From positions 32,779,496 through 32,843,495 of the forward strand of contig NC_134359.1 in assembly GCF_048569485.1 (NCBI RefSeq): a DNA stretch of 64,000 nt, given 5' to 3'. The first letter of the stretch is position 1. Each line of letters opens with the position of its first letter. Positions 42,597 through 54,016 of this stretch are shown here, piece after piece. A program made the position numbers and the translations under genes. The notes under the pieces are model-generated. The model worked only from the letters and a program-made list of their open reading frames with translations. It was not told the DNA's origin and made no database searches. Source of the DNA: Anomaloglossus baeobatrachus. Taxonomy: Eukaryota > Chordata > Amphibia > Anura > Aromobatidae.

Positions 42597-44040
42597 GGTC
42601 CCTGCGCCATCCGTCCCGTACCTCTCCTGTCACCTAGCCCCCGCAATCCGTCCCGTACCTCTCCTGTCACCTAGCCCCCGCCATCCGTCCCGTACCTCTC
42701 CTGTCACCTAGCCCCCGCCATCCCTCCCGTACCTCTCCTGTCACCTAGCCCCCGCCATCCCTCCCGTACCTCTCCTGTCACCTAGCCCCCGCCATCCCTC
42801 CCGTACCTCTCCTGTCACCTAGCCCCCGCCATCCCTCCCGTACCTCTCCTGTCACCTAGCCCCCGCCATCCCTCCCGTACCTCTCCTGTCACCTAGCCCC
42901 CGCCATCCCTCCCGTACCTCTCCTGTCACCTAGCCCCCGCCATCCCTCCCGTACCTCTCCTGTCACCTAGCCCCCGCCATCCGTCCCGTACCTCTCCTGT
43001 CACCTAGCCCCCGCCATCCCTCCCGTACCTCTCCTGTCACCTAGCCCCCGCCATCCCTCCCGTACCTCTCCTGTCACCTAGCCCCCGCCATCCCTCCCGT
43101 ACCTCTCCTGTCACCTAGCCCCCGCCATCCGTCCCGTACCTCTCCTGTCACCTAGCCCCCGCCATCCCTCCCGTACCTCTCCTGTCACCTAGCCCCCGCC
43201 ATCCCTCCCGTACCTCTCCTGTCACCTAGCCCCCGCCATCCCTCCCGTACCTCTCCTGTCACCTAGCCCCCGCCATCCCTCCCGTACCTCTCCTGTCACC
43301 TAGCCCCCGCCATCCCTCCCGTACCTCTCCTGTCACCTAGCCCCCGCCATCTGTCCCGTACCTCTCCTGTCACCTAGCCCCCGCCATCCCTCCCGTACCT
43401 CTCCTGTCACCTAGCCCCCGCCATCCCTCCCGTACCTCTCCTGTCACCTAGCCCCCGCCATCCGTCCCGTACCTCTCCTGTCACCTAGCCCCCGCCATCC
43501 CTCCCGTACCTCTCCTGTCACCTAGCCCCCGCCATCCCTCCCGTACCTCTCCTGTCACCTAGCCCCCGCCATCCCTCCCGTACCTCTCCTGTCACCTAGC
43601 CCCCGCCATCCCTCCCGTACCTCTCCTGTCACCTAGCCCCCGCCATCCCTCCCGTACCTCTCCTGTCACCTAGCCCCCGCCATCCCTCCCGTACCTCTCC
43701 TGTCACCTAGCCCCCGCCATCCCTCCCGTACCTCTCCTGTCACCTAGCCCCCGCCATCCGTCCCGTACCTCTCCTGTCACCTAGCCCCCGCCATCCCTCC
43801 CGTACCTCTCCTGTCACCTAGCCCCCGCCATCCCTCCCGTACCTCTCCTGTCACCTAGCCCCCGCCATCCCTCCCGTACCTCTCCTGTCACCTAGCCCCC
43901 GCCATCCCTCCCGTACCTCTCCTGTCACCTAGCCCCCGCCATCCGTCCCGTACCTCTCCTGTCACCTAGCCCCCGCCATCCCTCCCGTACCTCTCCTGTC
44001 ACCTAGCCCCCGCCATCCCTCCCGTACCTCTCCTGTTCCT
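42597..44040. repeat. 37-bp GC-rich minisatellite, about 39 copies
   Basis: Unit CTCCTGTCACCTAGCCCCCG, then CCATCCCTCCCGTACCT. Two forms alternate irregularly: CCATCCCTCCC (most) and CCATCCGTCCC (about eight, at the left edge and scattered inside). The copies are almost identical, so the array is young or well homogenised. One strand is C-rich, the other G-rich with GGGGG runs. Confidence 0.97.
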
Positions 44041-44309
44041 GGCCCGTGCCGTCCGTCTCCTGTCACCTGACACGCGCGGTTCGCCCGTCTCCTGTCTGCC
44101 TCCTGTCACCCGGCCCCTGCCTTCCGTCTATCCCGTCTGTCTCATGTCCCCCGGCCCCCCACCATCCATCCGTCTGTTTATCTCCACCCCCCCAGTCTGT
44201 TTGTCCCATGTGTTTACTTTCACCCAGTCCGCGCCGTCCGTCTTCTGTCACACGGCCCCCTATCTGTCTCCTGACCCGCCCCGTCCATCCGTCAGTGTCT
44301 CCTGTCTCC
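44041..44309. repeat. Diverged edge of the 37-bp array
   Basis: CCGTCCGTCTCCTGTCACC-like segments recur with many changes, as old units left at the array border. The array seems to have grown from this side, next to a GC-rich block. Confidence 0.6.
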
Positions 44310-44700
44310 GCTGATTGTCACGTGTAGCGGCGCCGGCTGTCATCCTGCTGTGTGTAGTGTGCGGGGGGCGGGACTCTGACGTCATTGACAGGCGTAGTAA
44401 GCGCTTCCGAATGTGAAGCCTTGAATGAACGCTAGCCCCGCCCTGCCTCGCTGTTATTGGCTAGAAGTAATTTGTTTGCGGTCAGTAGTAAGCCCGCCCC
44501 CTCATGTGACCCGCGCCGCTGTGATTGGCCCATGAGAGCTGTCCTCCTCTCTCCGGCCTGTGATAAGCGGCGGTCCGATTACACGGGGTTATATAAGTGT
44601 GATTGCACGCGGCGCCGCCTCCATTACCAGGCTTATGCTCTGGGCTGTGGGGGAGCCCGCACCGATCACTGTCACCATGTACCTGTTATATAGGGAATGA
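44310..44700 (+). promoter_or_regulatory. Promoter-like GC-rich block with CRE, CCAAT and TATA elements
   Basis: In order: CACGTG (44319-44324), a GC box GGGGGGCGGGAC followed by a CRE TGACGTCA (about 44379-44386), inverted CCAAT boxes ATTGG (about 44456 and 44524), another GC-rich box, then TATATAAG (44590-44597) and a C/T-rich stretch about 30 bases on (CTCCATTACC) that could be an initiator. Spacing and order fit a pol II promoter reading to the right. No convincing coding exon follows; the first ATG (CACCATG, about 44675) opens a 7-codon frame. It may be an alternative EPC2 start, a noncoding RNA start, or a CpG island without a gene. Confidence 0.45.
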
Positions 44701-45261
44701 TCGTCCGTCATCAGGAAAATGCTTTTGACTGAATGTTAAATGAAAAGTTCTGATAGATCGTCACCGACCCTGGGCTTGGAGCGCCCTCGTTATTGACGGA
44801 AGCTCGGCGGTGTCATCAGTTGATTTTGGTCGTGCATGATCGGTATCATCGTCACAGTAGGACGCTGGTTGTTTGCTGGAGGCTTGAGAAATCGCACCAT
44901 GTCCCCGTTGTGCATTTTATACCTTCATATATCTGACCAATCGCTCTCTAATCTGACTAAAATTGGTGTGTAAATGGCCATCTAAAATGTTACATTTCTG
45001 TGTGCCAAACAGTGATTTTTGCATGTACACGAATAAATGACTCTATTATAGGGAATATAAACTTATTTCTTTTGATTGATTAGAATAAATGAGGAAAAGC
45101 AGAATTCTTTTGGAGTAAAACGCTAATTCAGACCAATTTCATCATCTGTGACCCCCTATAAACATTAGATACTCTGAATGGGGGGCGCCAGCCCCTGATC
45201 CTTGGAGATGTCGATTGGGCATGTCTGACTGCCGATCTCAGTGTTCTCCCAGAGATGAGCC
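44701..45261. other. Unassigned intronic DNA
   Basis: No gene or repeat recognised. Confidence 0.35.
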
Positions 45262-45545
45262 CCTGGCCGAGAACACAGGAGAGCCTGAGCCAGGAGGCTG
45301 CGTGAGGCCAAGGAGCGTCCAGGAGGCTGCGTGAGGCCAAGGAGCGTCCAGGCTGCGTGCGGCAGGCCAAGGAGCGTCCAGGAGGCTGCGTGCGGCAGGC
45401 CAAGGAGCGTCCAGGAGGCTGCGTGCGGCCAAGGAGCGTCCAGGAGGCTGCGTGCGGCAGGCGAAGGAGCGTCCAGGAGGCTGCGTGCGGCAGGCGAAGG
45501 AGCGTCCAGGAGGCTGCGTGCGGCAGGCAAAGGAGCGGCCAGCAG
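45262..45545. repeat. 27-33 bp minisatellite, about 9 copies
   Basis: Unit GGAGCGTCCAGGAGGCTGCG with TGCGGCAGGCCAA. Units vary in length because the GGCAGGC part is missing in some. Frames over it are repeat artefacts (for example ARSLLDAPWP on the minus strand). Confidence 0.9.
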
Positions 45546-45806
45546 CCATTAAATGTCCTGACTAGACAGAAATTGACCAGATATCTTTATGTAAATGAAT
45601 AATCTGCCCCCTCATTCAGATAGTCCGAGTGTTGTCAGTTTTTACCAGCAGTGTTTCACCAGTGATTTTCACATAGGAGAAATCACTTATTTATTTTTCT
45701 CCAATCTATTACAATGGTAATTGTGGACTGTACACTGATGCCGTCCGTGATGTTCACAGACCGAGGCTGATCAGTGACTTCGATCAATAGCAGACTTGTT
45801 TTTATC
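45546..45806. other. Unassigned intronic DNA
   Basis: No gene or repeat recognised. Confidence 0.3.
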
Positions 45807-45807
45807 A

Positions 45808-45890
45808 GGGCTGTGGAGTCAGTAAGCCAAACCTCTGACTTTCAACTCCTCAATTTCCCTGATTTCAACTCCACGACTACGATTCCCTCG
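45808..45890. mobile_element. hAT-type MITE end (GAGTCG family fragment)
   Basis: CAGGGCTGTGGAGTCAGTAA, then GCCAAACCTC and AACTCCTCAATTTC-type sequence, matching the reverse complement of the right end of the elements at 34848 and 61787. It is cut at 45891 by a Tc1. The rest of it was not recognised beyond 48122. Confidence 0.7.
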
Positions 45891-45908
45891 TACAGTTGAA
45901 ACCAGTAG

Positions 45909-46365
45909 TTTCCCTCTGCTCTCTATACAGACACATCTGCAGGTTTTTCCCCTCTGCTCTCTATACAGACACATCTGCAGGTTTTTCCCTCTGCTCTCTA
46001 TGCAGACACACCTGCAGGTTTTTTCCCTCTGCTCTCTATGCAGACACACCTGCAGGTTTTTCCCTCTGCTCTCTATGCAGACACACCTGCAGGTTTTTCC
46101 CCTCTGCTCTCTATACAGACACACCTGCAGGTTTTTCCCCTCTGCTCTCTATACAGACACACCTGCAGGTTTTTCCCCTCTGCTCTCTATACAGACACAC
46201 CTGCAGGTTTTTCCCCTCTGCTCTCTCTACAGACACACCTGCAGGTTTTTCCCCTCTGCTCTCTCTACAGACACACCTGCAGGTTTTTCCCCTCTGCTCT
46301 CTCTGCAGACACACGTGCAGGTTTTTCCCTCTGCTCTCTATGCAGACACACTTGTAGGTTTTTCC
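45909..46365 (+). repeat. 38-bp array in the left Tc1 end, about 12 copies
   Basis: Unit CTCTGCTCTCTATACAGACA, then CACCTGCAGGTTTTTCCC. Variation: ATACAG, ATGCAG, CTACAG, CTGCAG. Each unit carries the palindrome CCTGCAGG in most copies. Confidence 0.95.
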
Positions 46366-46691
46366 AAACTATCTGGCATGAAATCAGAATAAACTTTTCC
46401 CGTTTTTAGGTCAATTAGGAACCAAAATTATTTATATTTGGCAAATGCCAGAATAATGAGAGAGAGAATGTCTTAAGGCATTTTTTTTTTACTTTCTGCA
46501 AAGTCAAAAGTTTTCATCCATTTCATTAGTATTTGGTAGCATTGTTCTTACACTGTATGACTTGGGTGAAACATTTTGGATCTAATTCCACAAGCTTCTC
46601 ACAATGGTTGGTGGAATTTGGGCCCATTCCTCCTGACAGAACTGGTGTACCTGAGCCATGTTTGTAAGTCGCTTTGCTCGCATCGGCCTTT

Positions 46692-47488
46692 TCAGCTTTG
46701 CCCATAAATTTTCAATAGGATTGAGATCAGGGTATTGTGATGGCCACTCCAAAACATTGACTTTGTTATCCTTAAGCCACTTTGTAACCAGTTTGGCAGT
46801 AGCTTCAGGTCATTGTCCATTTTGAAGACCCATTTCTGCCCAAGCTTTAAGTTCCTGGCTGATGTCTTGAGATGTTCTTCAGTATTGCCACAATCTTGTT
46901 TCCTCATGATGCCATTTATTTTGTGACGTGCACCAGTCCCTCCTGCAACAGAACAACCACACATCATGAAGCTGCCGCCCCCATGTTCCACAGTTGGGAT
47001 GGTGTTTTTAGGCTTCAAAGCTTCTTCCTTTTTCCTCCAAACGTAACGATGGTCATTATGGCCAAACAGTTCAATTTTAGTTTCATCAGACCACAGGACG
47101 TCTCCAAAAATTAAGGTTTTTGTTCCTGTGTGCCATTGCAAACATTAATCTGGCTTTTATGTTTCATTTGGAGTAGTGGCTTATTCCTGGCAGAGTGGCT
47201 TTTCAGCCCATGCTAATACAGGACTCGTTTTACTGTGGATAATGACACAATCTTACCAGCTTTCGCCAGCATCTTCACAAGGTCTATTGTTCTTGGATTA
47301 ATATGCACATGTCTGACCAAAGAACATTCATTTCTGGTACACAGAACCCGTCTCCTTCCTGAGTGGTATGATGGCTGGACATTACCATTTTGTTTGTACT
47401 TGCGTATAATTGTTTGTACAGATGAACGTGGCACCTTCAGGTATCTGGAAATTGTACCCAAGGATGAACCAGTCTTGTGCAAGTCCAC
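46692..47488 (-). pseudogene. Tc1 transposase pseudogene
   Basis: The N-terminal part (47213-47488) has MDLHKTGSSLGTISRYLKVP, RSSVQTIIRKYKQNG and SGRRRVLCTRNE. The core (46692-47141) has VLWSDETKIELFGHNDHRYV, HGGGSFMMCGC and FKMDNDLK, where the family has MDNDPKH. The SPDLNPIE segment has lost its normal frame. Several frame changes separate the parts. Confidence 0.85.
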
Positions 47489-47845
47489 AATTCTCTTCCT
47501 GAGATCTTGGCTGATTTCTTTTGACTCTCATAATGATACAAAAGAAGCGGTGTGTTTCAGGAGTGCATTAAAATACATCCACAGGTGTGTCTTTAATTTA
47601 CTCATGTTGTCAATAAACCTATCAGAAGCTTCCAAAGACATGACATCATCATATGGGCTGTCCCATATTGTTTAAAGGCATAGTACGTTTATTGTATGTA
47701 AACATTTGACTTTGCAGAAAGTAATAAAAATGCCTTAAAACATTCTCTCTCTCTCATTATTCTGGCATTTGGCAATTATAAATAATTTTGGTTCCTAATT
47801 TACTGAAAACAGGAAAGGTGTATTCTGATTTCATGTCAGGTAGTG

Positions 47846-48110
47846 AGAAAAACCTGCAGATGTGTCTTTATTGAGAGCGGAGGGAAAAGCTGCAGATGTG
47901 TCTGTATAGAGAGCGGAGGGAAAACCTGCAGATGTGTCTGTATAGAGAGCGGCGGGAAAACCTGCAGATGTGTCTGTATAGAGAGCGGAGGGAAAACCTG
48001 CAGATGTGTCTGTATAGAGAGCCGAGGGAAAAGCTGCAGATGTGTATGTATAGAGAGCGGAGGGAAAAGCTGCAGATGTGTCTGTATAGAGAGCGAATGG
48101 AAGCTTCTGG
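47846..48110 (-). repeat. 37-bp array in the right Tc1 end, about 7 copies
   Basis: Unit CTGCAGATGTGTCTGTATAG, then AGAGCGGAGGGAAAAGC: the reverse complement of the left-end unit with consistent differences (ACATCTGC against ACACCTGC; CCGCTCTC against CTGCTCTC). Within-side similarity is higher than between-side similarity, so the two arrays expanded or homogenised separately. Confidence 0.95.
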
Positions 48111-48121
48111 TTTCAACTGTA

Positions 48122-49019
48122 CATGACTCATGTTTGTGATAAATTTACTGGTAAAAATGGTAACATCACTACATATATCATGTAGCTGAAGTGCAGCACA
48201 GATTCATCTCAACTAAAAGCCTAGATTCTATGATCAGGAATAGTACAGGCATTTATAGGACATTTCATAACTTTCCCAAATTCTTATGAAAAAAATATTC
48301 ATCACATACTGAATTGAACCGCTTTATCCAATTTATTATACAGTGTGTCCACCCATATCCTGTCCACCGCCATTAACTTTAGAACGGCGGCAGCTATAGG
48401 CATAGAAGTGGTGTCTAGGTATAGTAAAGTATCCATGCACTATGCAATGAAACCACCTATAGCGCCACCTGGTTGAAAACAACGGAGTTAGCATTTTTAT
48501 CTCAAACAGCACGAGATAGAGAAAAAAAGGGAAGTACAAAGTTGTAGGGCATCATCAATTCAATAGGGCAGTATAATGGGCCATTAGTCCCTCTGCGACT
48601 TCGCCACCATTATCTCATTGGCTCCCATTGGCCAGTTATTGGAGTGATCGCAGTAAACAATTTCTGGCCTCCACAGTGGCGGTAACTTGTTTCAGCATGG
48701 CTGTATGTCATGTCTGCATTCTGTTTGCTGCCATATAGTGACCTCTCATTTTCTAGAATGACTGGGTACCGTTCTGTATGGGTCACACATACATGTATGT
48801 ATTCCACACCCAGACTGTTTACTTGAGTCCACAGCAATGGTAGAGGCCTGTGGTGCTGTGTCTCTGCATCTGCACTCCGTAATGTTCGGTTCTCTGTATT
48901 TCTTCAGGAAAATTGAGGATTCACTTTTGTTTCTGTCATCTATAATAACTGATTGAGGTGAGAACTGCCACAAGTCAGCTCTACTTCACCCGTACAAGCA
49001 AACAAAGCCGATACATCCT
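48122..49019. other. Intronic DNA with one mariner-like end
   Basis: At 48341 TA is followed by CAGTGTGTCCACCCATATCC, which resembles the end of a mariner-group element, with about 200 bp of it behind. No opposite end was seen. Nothing else is recognised; no gene. Confidence 0.4.
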
Positions 49020-49680
49020 CCATGTACTGCATGGCCTACCCCTGTCTGTATACGTTGTCCGTGTAGTAGACGGGCTCCCCCCTGTCTGTATACATCCTTC
49101 GTGTAGTGGACGGGCTCCCCCCGTCTGTACACGTCGCCCGTGTAGTGCATCGGCTCCCCCCGTCTGTATACGTCTTCTGTGTAGTAGACGGACTCCCCCT
49201 GTCTGTATATGTCGTTCGGGTAGTGTACAGGCTCCCTCGTCTGTATACGTCGTCTGTGTAGTGCACGGGCTCCCCCCGTCTGTATACGTCCTCCGTGTAG
49301 TGGATGGGCTCCCCCGTCTGTATACGTCGTCTGTGTAGTAGACGGACTCCCCCTGTCTGTATACATCCTCCGTGTAGTGGACGGGCTCCTCTGTCTGTAT
49401 ACGTTGTCCGTGTAGTGGACGGGCTCCCCCCGTCTGTATACGTCTTCCGTGTAGTGGACGGGCTCCCCTCCGTCTGTATACGTCCTCCGTGTAGTGGACG
49501 GGCTCCTCCGTCTGTATACGTCCTCCGTGTAGTGCACGGGCTCCCCCGTCTGTATACGTTGTCCGTGTAGTGGACGGGCTCCCCCGTCTGTATATGTCGT
49601 CCGTGTAGTGGACGGGCTCCTCCGTCTGTACACATCCTTCGTGTAGTGGACGGGCTCCCCCCGTCTGTATATGTCGCGGG
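49020..49680. repeat. 38-40 bp minisatellite, first block, about 17 copies
   Basis: Unit GTGTAGTGGACGGGCTCCCC, then CCGTCTGTATACGTCGTCC, with changes in the C-run and in TAGTGCACGG/TAGTAGACGG. Copies here are more diverged than in the second block. The long frames over it (for example up to 288 residues with YTDGGSPSTTR) are artefacts of a unit length near 39. Confidence 0.95.
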
Positions 49681-50715
49681 CGGAGGAGGGGACGCTGTGC
49701 TCTCCCTCTGCTCGGGTCCGGCTGCTGCGGCCTCTGCTGCTCGGTGGCTCGAGCGATGTGCCGGATCCCGGGGACTCGAGTGGCGCTCCTCGCCCGTGAG
49801 TGAAAAGGGGATTGGTTTTGGGGATTTATTGTTGTCCGTGACGCTACCCACGGTTGTGGTGATGGACACCACCGCTGCTCTGTATAAGGATCCCGGGAGC
49901 AATGACAGGGAGCAGCTTTGTTGTTATTCCACCCCTCCGTGGGTAGGGGGTTGGTTGTCCCGGGGCCCGGTGATGGGGTAGGGATGGATGGCAGGCCAGG
50001 TGTGGGGCCTGGGGAGGTGCAGGGACGCGGGGGCAGCGCTGTGCCTCACGGCACGGTGGTACTCACTCAGCCTGAGACGTTGACACAGTTCTCGGTAAAA
50101 CACACGGCTGGAAAGACGGTTCCCACGGACGGCTGCTGTTGCTTTTCCCCGGTAGTTGGCGGTGACGGTCTCTGTCCCTGCACCTAGTGTAATGTTGGTA
50201 GCGATGGGTTCCCACCGGTAACCCGCTCCCCGACTTGGATATGGGCCGGAGGAGCCCCTCTTTGCCCGCAGGCGCTGGCCCTGAGAAACTGGTGCCGTGG
50301 CGGTGTCTGTCTCCTACGGTTGGACTGTTGCCTTCAATCGGGACTTAGTTGTTGGGAGACCCGGAGGTCCCCTTCACTGACGGATTTGGCAAATTCACGG
50401 CGACTCCTAGCCTTGCCGGGATCCGAAAGGCCCCTGCCAATGGTGCTGGCTTCTCCTTGTATACCGGTCCGGTACCGCCGGGCCACCACCCGTCCACGGT
50501 CCTTTCGGCAACCTCCGATCAGCCTCTCCTGCAGACGGTCACCACCGTCTGCTAACCTTGCTGTCTCAGTCCGGGGCACACACCCGGACCAACTTCAGGC
50601 TTTCCAAACTGTCACTTTCTCCTTCACTTCAACTCCTCTCTCTTGCTCCTCTACCACTTCACTCTCCCTTCAACTGCAAACCTAATCTGCCTGGTTTTCC
50701 CGCCTCCAGGACTGT
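49681..50715. other. GC-rich block between the two array halves
   Basis: About 1 kb, GC-rich, not tandem, flanked on both sides by the same minisatellite. It has a repeat-like look (CCCACGGTTGTGGTGATGG, GGTTCCCACCGGTAACCC), but I found no inverted ends, duplication or frame that would name it. It may be an insertion into the array or the sequence around which the array spread. Confidence 0.4.
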
Positions 50716-51745
50716 GAACTCCTCTGTCTGTATACATCCTTCGTGTAGTGGATGGCCTCCCCCCGCCTGTATACGTCCTCCGTGTAGTGGACGGGCTCCC
50801 CCTGTCTGTATACGTCTTCCGTGTAGTGGACGGGCTCCCCCCCCCCCCCCGTCTGTTTACATCCTCCGTGTAGTGCACGGGCTCCCCCGTCTGTATACTT
50901 TGTCCGTGTAGTGGACGGGCTCCCCCGTCTGTATACTTTGTCCGTGTAGTGGACGGGCTCCCCCCGTCTGTATACGTTGTCCGTGTAGTGGACGGGCTCC
51001 CCCCCGTCTGTATACGTTGTCCGTGTAGTGGACGGGCTCCCCCCCGTCTGTATACGTTGTCCGTGTAGTGGACGGGCTCCCCCGTCTGTATACGTTGTCC
51101 GTGTAGTGCACGGGCTCCCCCGTCTGTATACTTTGTCCGTGTAGTGCACGGGCTCCCCCGTCTGTATACGTTGTCCGTGTAGTGGACGGGCTCCCCCGTC
51201 TGTATATGTCATCCGTGTAGTGGACGGGCTCCTCCGTCTGTATACATCCTTCGTGTAGTGGATGGCCTCCCCCCGCCTGTATACGTCCTCCGTGTAGTGG
51301 ACGGGCTCCCCCCGTCTGTATACGTTGTCCGTGTAGTGGACGGGCTCCCCCCCGTCTGTATACGTTGTCCGTGTAGTGGACGGGCTCCCCCGTCTGTATA
51401 CGTTGTCCGTGTAGTGCACGGGCTCCCCCGTCTGTATACTTTGTCCGTGTAGTGCACGGGCTCCCCCGTCTGTATACGTTGTCCGTGTAGTGGACGGGCT
51501 CCCCCGTCTGTATATGTCATCCGTGTAGTGGACGGGCTCCTCCGTCTGTATACATCCTTCGTGTAGTGGATGGCCTCCCCCCGCCTGTATACGTCCTCCG
51601 TGTAGTGGACGGGCTCCCCCCGTCTGTATACGTTGTCCGTGTAGTGGACGGGCTCCCCCCGTCTGTATACGTTGTCCGTGTAGTGGACGGGCTCCCCCCT
51701 GTCTGTTTACGTTGTCCGTGTAGTGGACGGGCTCCCCCGTCTTCA
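50716..51745. repeat. 38-40 bp minisatellite, second block, with higher-order repeat
   Basis: The same unit as 49020-49680, about 26 copies, more uniform. A longer period is visible: the variant GTAGTGGATGGCCTCC occurs at about 50752, 51258 and 51566, each followed by CGCCTGTATACGTCC. The last two lie about 308 bp apart with matching units between, so an eight-unit block was duplicated. Confidence 0.95.
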
Positions 51746-53137
51746 TGGCTGCTTCTCTAGATATTTGCCAGGAGGTTTTCTTTTGAGGAGTCGCATGCCA
51801 GGAGTTTGATCCTCTAGTTCTGCAGTTTTCTGTGCCCTTTCACCTTAGACAGTGACATCACGTTTTTACAAGTGTGCAGCTTTTGTGGTTGTCATTGCCG
51901 CCTGTATAAATCTGGGGTTATTTTGTGTCTGCAGTTGTCCATCCATCTATTGTGTATACCGGCCTCAAAATGTTATTGCCTGATCCTATTATTCCCAAGG
52001 GAGATAAGATGCCGCTCGATCCTGAGCGCCCGATTCATCAAGGTATCTGCCAGAATTCTGGCTCAAAACACCTTGCAATGTCGCAAAATTGTGACTTGGC
52101 GAGTCCCGATCAGGTTTGCCAAAGTGGGTGAAGTTGGGGCAGGATGTAGCAAAACCTGACCATTTTAATAGGGTAACTTAGGCCAGCAATATTGCGTCAG
52201 TCCCTGACTGCAGTACATCTTTGGTGGACGCACATGTAAATTGGACGATACGACTAATTCGCATACGCCTCTTATGGATTAGCTGCTGCTTACTCCAGCG
52301 GCTTACATCACATCAGTCTTAATGAGTTGGGCTCTGGATATTACAGTTAAGATACACGAGAAGCATAAAGGGGTTGTCCAGCCTTATGAGATTGACCATC
52401 TTATCCTTGAATATTCTTAGAAGTTATTGGTGTAAAATTAGTGAAAGTCCAAACACCAGCACGCCCACCGGATCAGCTCTGGAAATTACACACTGATTGG
52501 AGCCAAAACAGCACAACTCCATTCAGTTCCAGCCAAAGCTGAAAATTGCTGCTTGGTGGGTTGCCCAGTGTCTGACCCCTTTGTTTTGATACTGACGTTT
52601 TATCCCACGAGGAGGTCATCCGTATCATAAGGCTGGAAATCGTAGGAGTAAGTTACCATCTATACAGAGGATAAGTGATGAACTTGTTGATCGGTTGGGG
52701 TCTGACTCCTGAGCCCTGCAACAATCATTAGAATGGGTCACTTTTATCCCCATGTGAATGCCAAACGGCTGCTCCATTTATTCCCTATAGGGCTTTTTCC
52801 TGCAACTCTTTAAAGCATGAACAGTGCCGGACTCCCACTGATCAGCAAGTGATCATCTACCCTGTGCAAAGGGGATCATTTGTTTTCATTCAACAACTTT
52901 CAAGTCAGAATTCAGCTGCTCATAGTCAGCCCCATCGGCCGAGCACTGCTGTGCTGCGTTATCACAGTTTAATCCAGTATTTGCAGACTGTAGATTCTGT
53001 TTTGTCGAGGCTTCTTCAGCATCCCTTTAGTAAGCTGACTTTCCTAATATCTAACTTGATCTCAGTCTAAAAAACAAACCATATTTAGCTTTTTTTCTTT
53101 TTTTTTTCTTTCAACCATAAGTGGTTAGCTGACTATA
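51746..53137. other. Unassigned intronic DNA
   Basis: About 1.4 kb without a gene. A possible worn MITE lies at about 52371-52642: GGTTGTCCAGCCTTATGA faces TCATAAGGCTGG. Confidence 0.4.
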
Positions 53138-53482
53138 TACAGTATATCACAAAATTGAGGACACTCCTTCACATTTCTAAATATTTTATTATATCTTTTC
53201 ATGGGACAACACTGACTATCTGCCATTTTAATACAATGTACAGTGTCAATGTGCAGCTTGTATAACAGTGTAAATTTGGGCCCTCCTAAATAATTCAGTA
53301 CACAGCCATTAATGTCCAAAACTGCTGGCAACAAAAGTGAGTACACCCTACAGTGAAACATGGTGGTGGGAGTGTCATGATTTCGGGCTGCATGAGTGCT
53401 GCTGGCTGTGGGAGCTATAGTTCATTTGAGGGAACCATGACTGCCAGCATGTACTGTAACCTACTGAAGAAGAGCACGATCC

Positions 53483-53751
53483 GGGCGGCACGGTGGCTCA
53501 GTGGTTAGCACTGCAGCCTTGCAGCGCTGGGGTCCTGGGTTCTAGTTCCACTAAGGACAACATCTGCAAAGAGTTTGTATGTTCTCCCCGTGTTTGCGTG
53601 GGTTTCCTCTGGTTTCCTCCCACACTCCAAAAAACATACTGATAGGGATTTTAGATTATGAGCCCCAATGGGGACAATATTGCCAATGTATGTAAAGCAC
53701 TATGGAATTAATAGCGCTATATAAATGCATAAATATTATTATTATATTATT
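53483..53751 (+). mobile_element. tRNA-headed SINE
   Basis: Starts GGGCGGCACGGTGGCTCAGT. An A box (TGGCTCAGTGG) and a weakened B box (GGTTCTAGTTCC) of a pol III promoter lie in the head. The body has GTTTGTATGTTCTCCCCGTG and GATTATGAGCCCCAATGGGG. The tail GGAATTAATAGCGCTATATA plus ATT repeats resembles the LINE tails here, which fits mobilisation by the same L2 machinery. Confidence 0.85.
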
Positions 53752-54016
53752 CCCCCCCTTCATATAACAACATAATGACCCCAAACTCCCCTCTAAGATG
53801 ACCGCTGCCTTGCTCAAGAAACTGAGGGTAAAGGTGCTGGACTGGGCAAGTGACTCCAGACCTAAACCCTACGGAGCATCTGTGGGGCTTCCTCAAATGG
53901 AAGGTGGAAGAGTGCAAGGTCTCTAACATCCACCAGCTCCATGATATCATCATAAAGGATGGAAGAGGATCCCGTGGCTCCTGTAAAGGTCTAGTGACTT
54001 CCATGCTTGAGAGTTA

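Larger units (their letters stand above)
45893..48119 (-). mobile_element. Tc1 transposon with minisatellites in both ends
   Basis: Ends CAGTTGAAACCAGTAGTTTC and reverse complement (CAGTTGAAACCAGAAGCTTC), next to TA (45891-45892 and 48120-48121). Just inside each end lies a tandem array of the same unit of about 37-38 bp, in inverted orientation to each other: about 12 units on the left, about 7 on the right. Further in, the inverted repeats continue (AAATGCCAGAATAATGAGAG / CTCTCATTATTCTGGCATTT). A decayed transposase lies between. Total 2.2 kb against 1.6 kb usual for the group. Confidence 0.9.

Noticed and set aside
45128-45602. Frames with ARSLLDAPWP repeats
   Set aside because: Translation of a GC-rich minisatellite in several frames and on both strands.
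49036-49902. A 288-codon minus frame rich in YTDGGSPSTTR, and similar frames up to 354 codons at 50682-51746
   Set aside because: They are products of a minisatellite with a unit near 39 bases; several frames of both strands are open at once and no start, domain or codon bias supports a gene.
53483-53751. A tRNA gene suggested by A and B boxes
   Set aside because: The boxes belong to the head of a SINE; no cloverleaf with a paired acceptor stem is present, and the body and tail are SINE.
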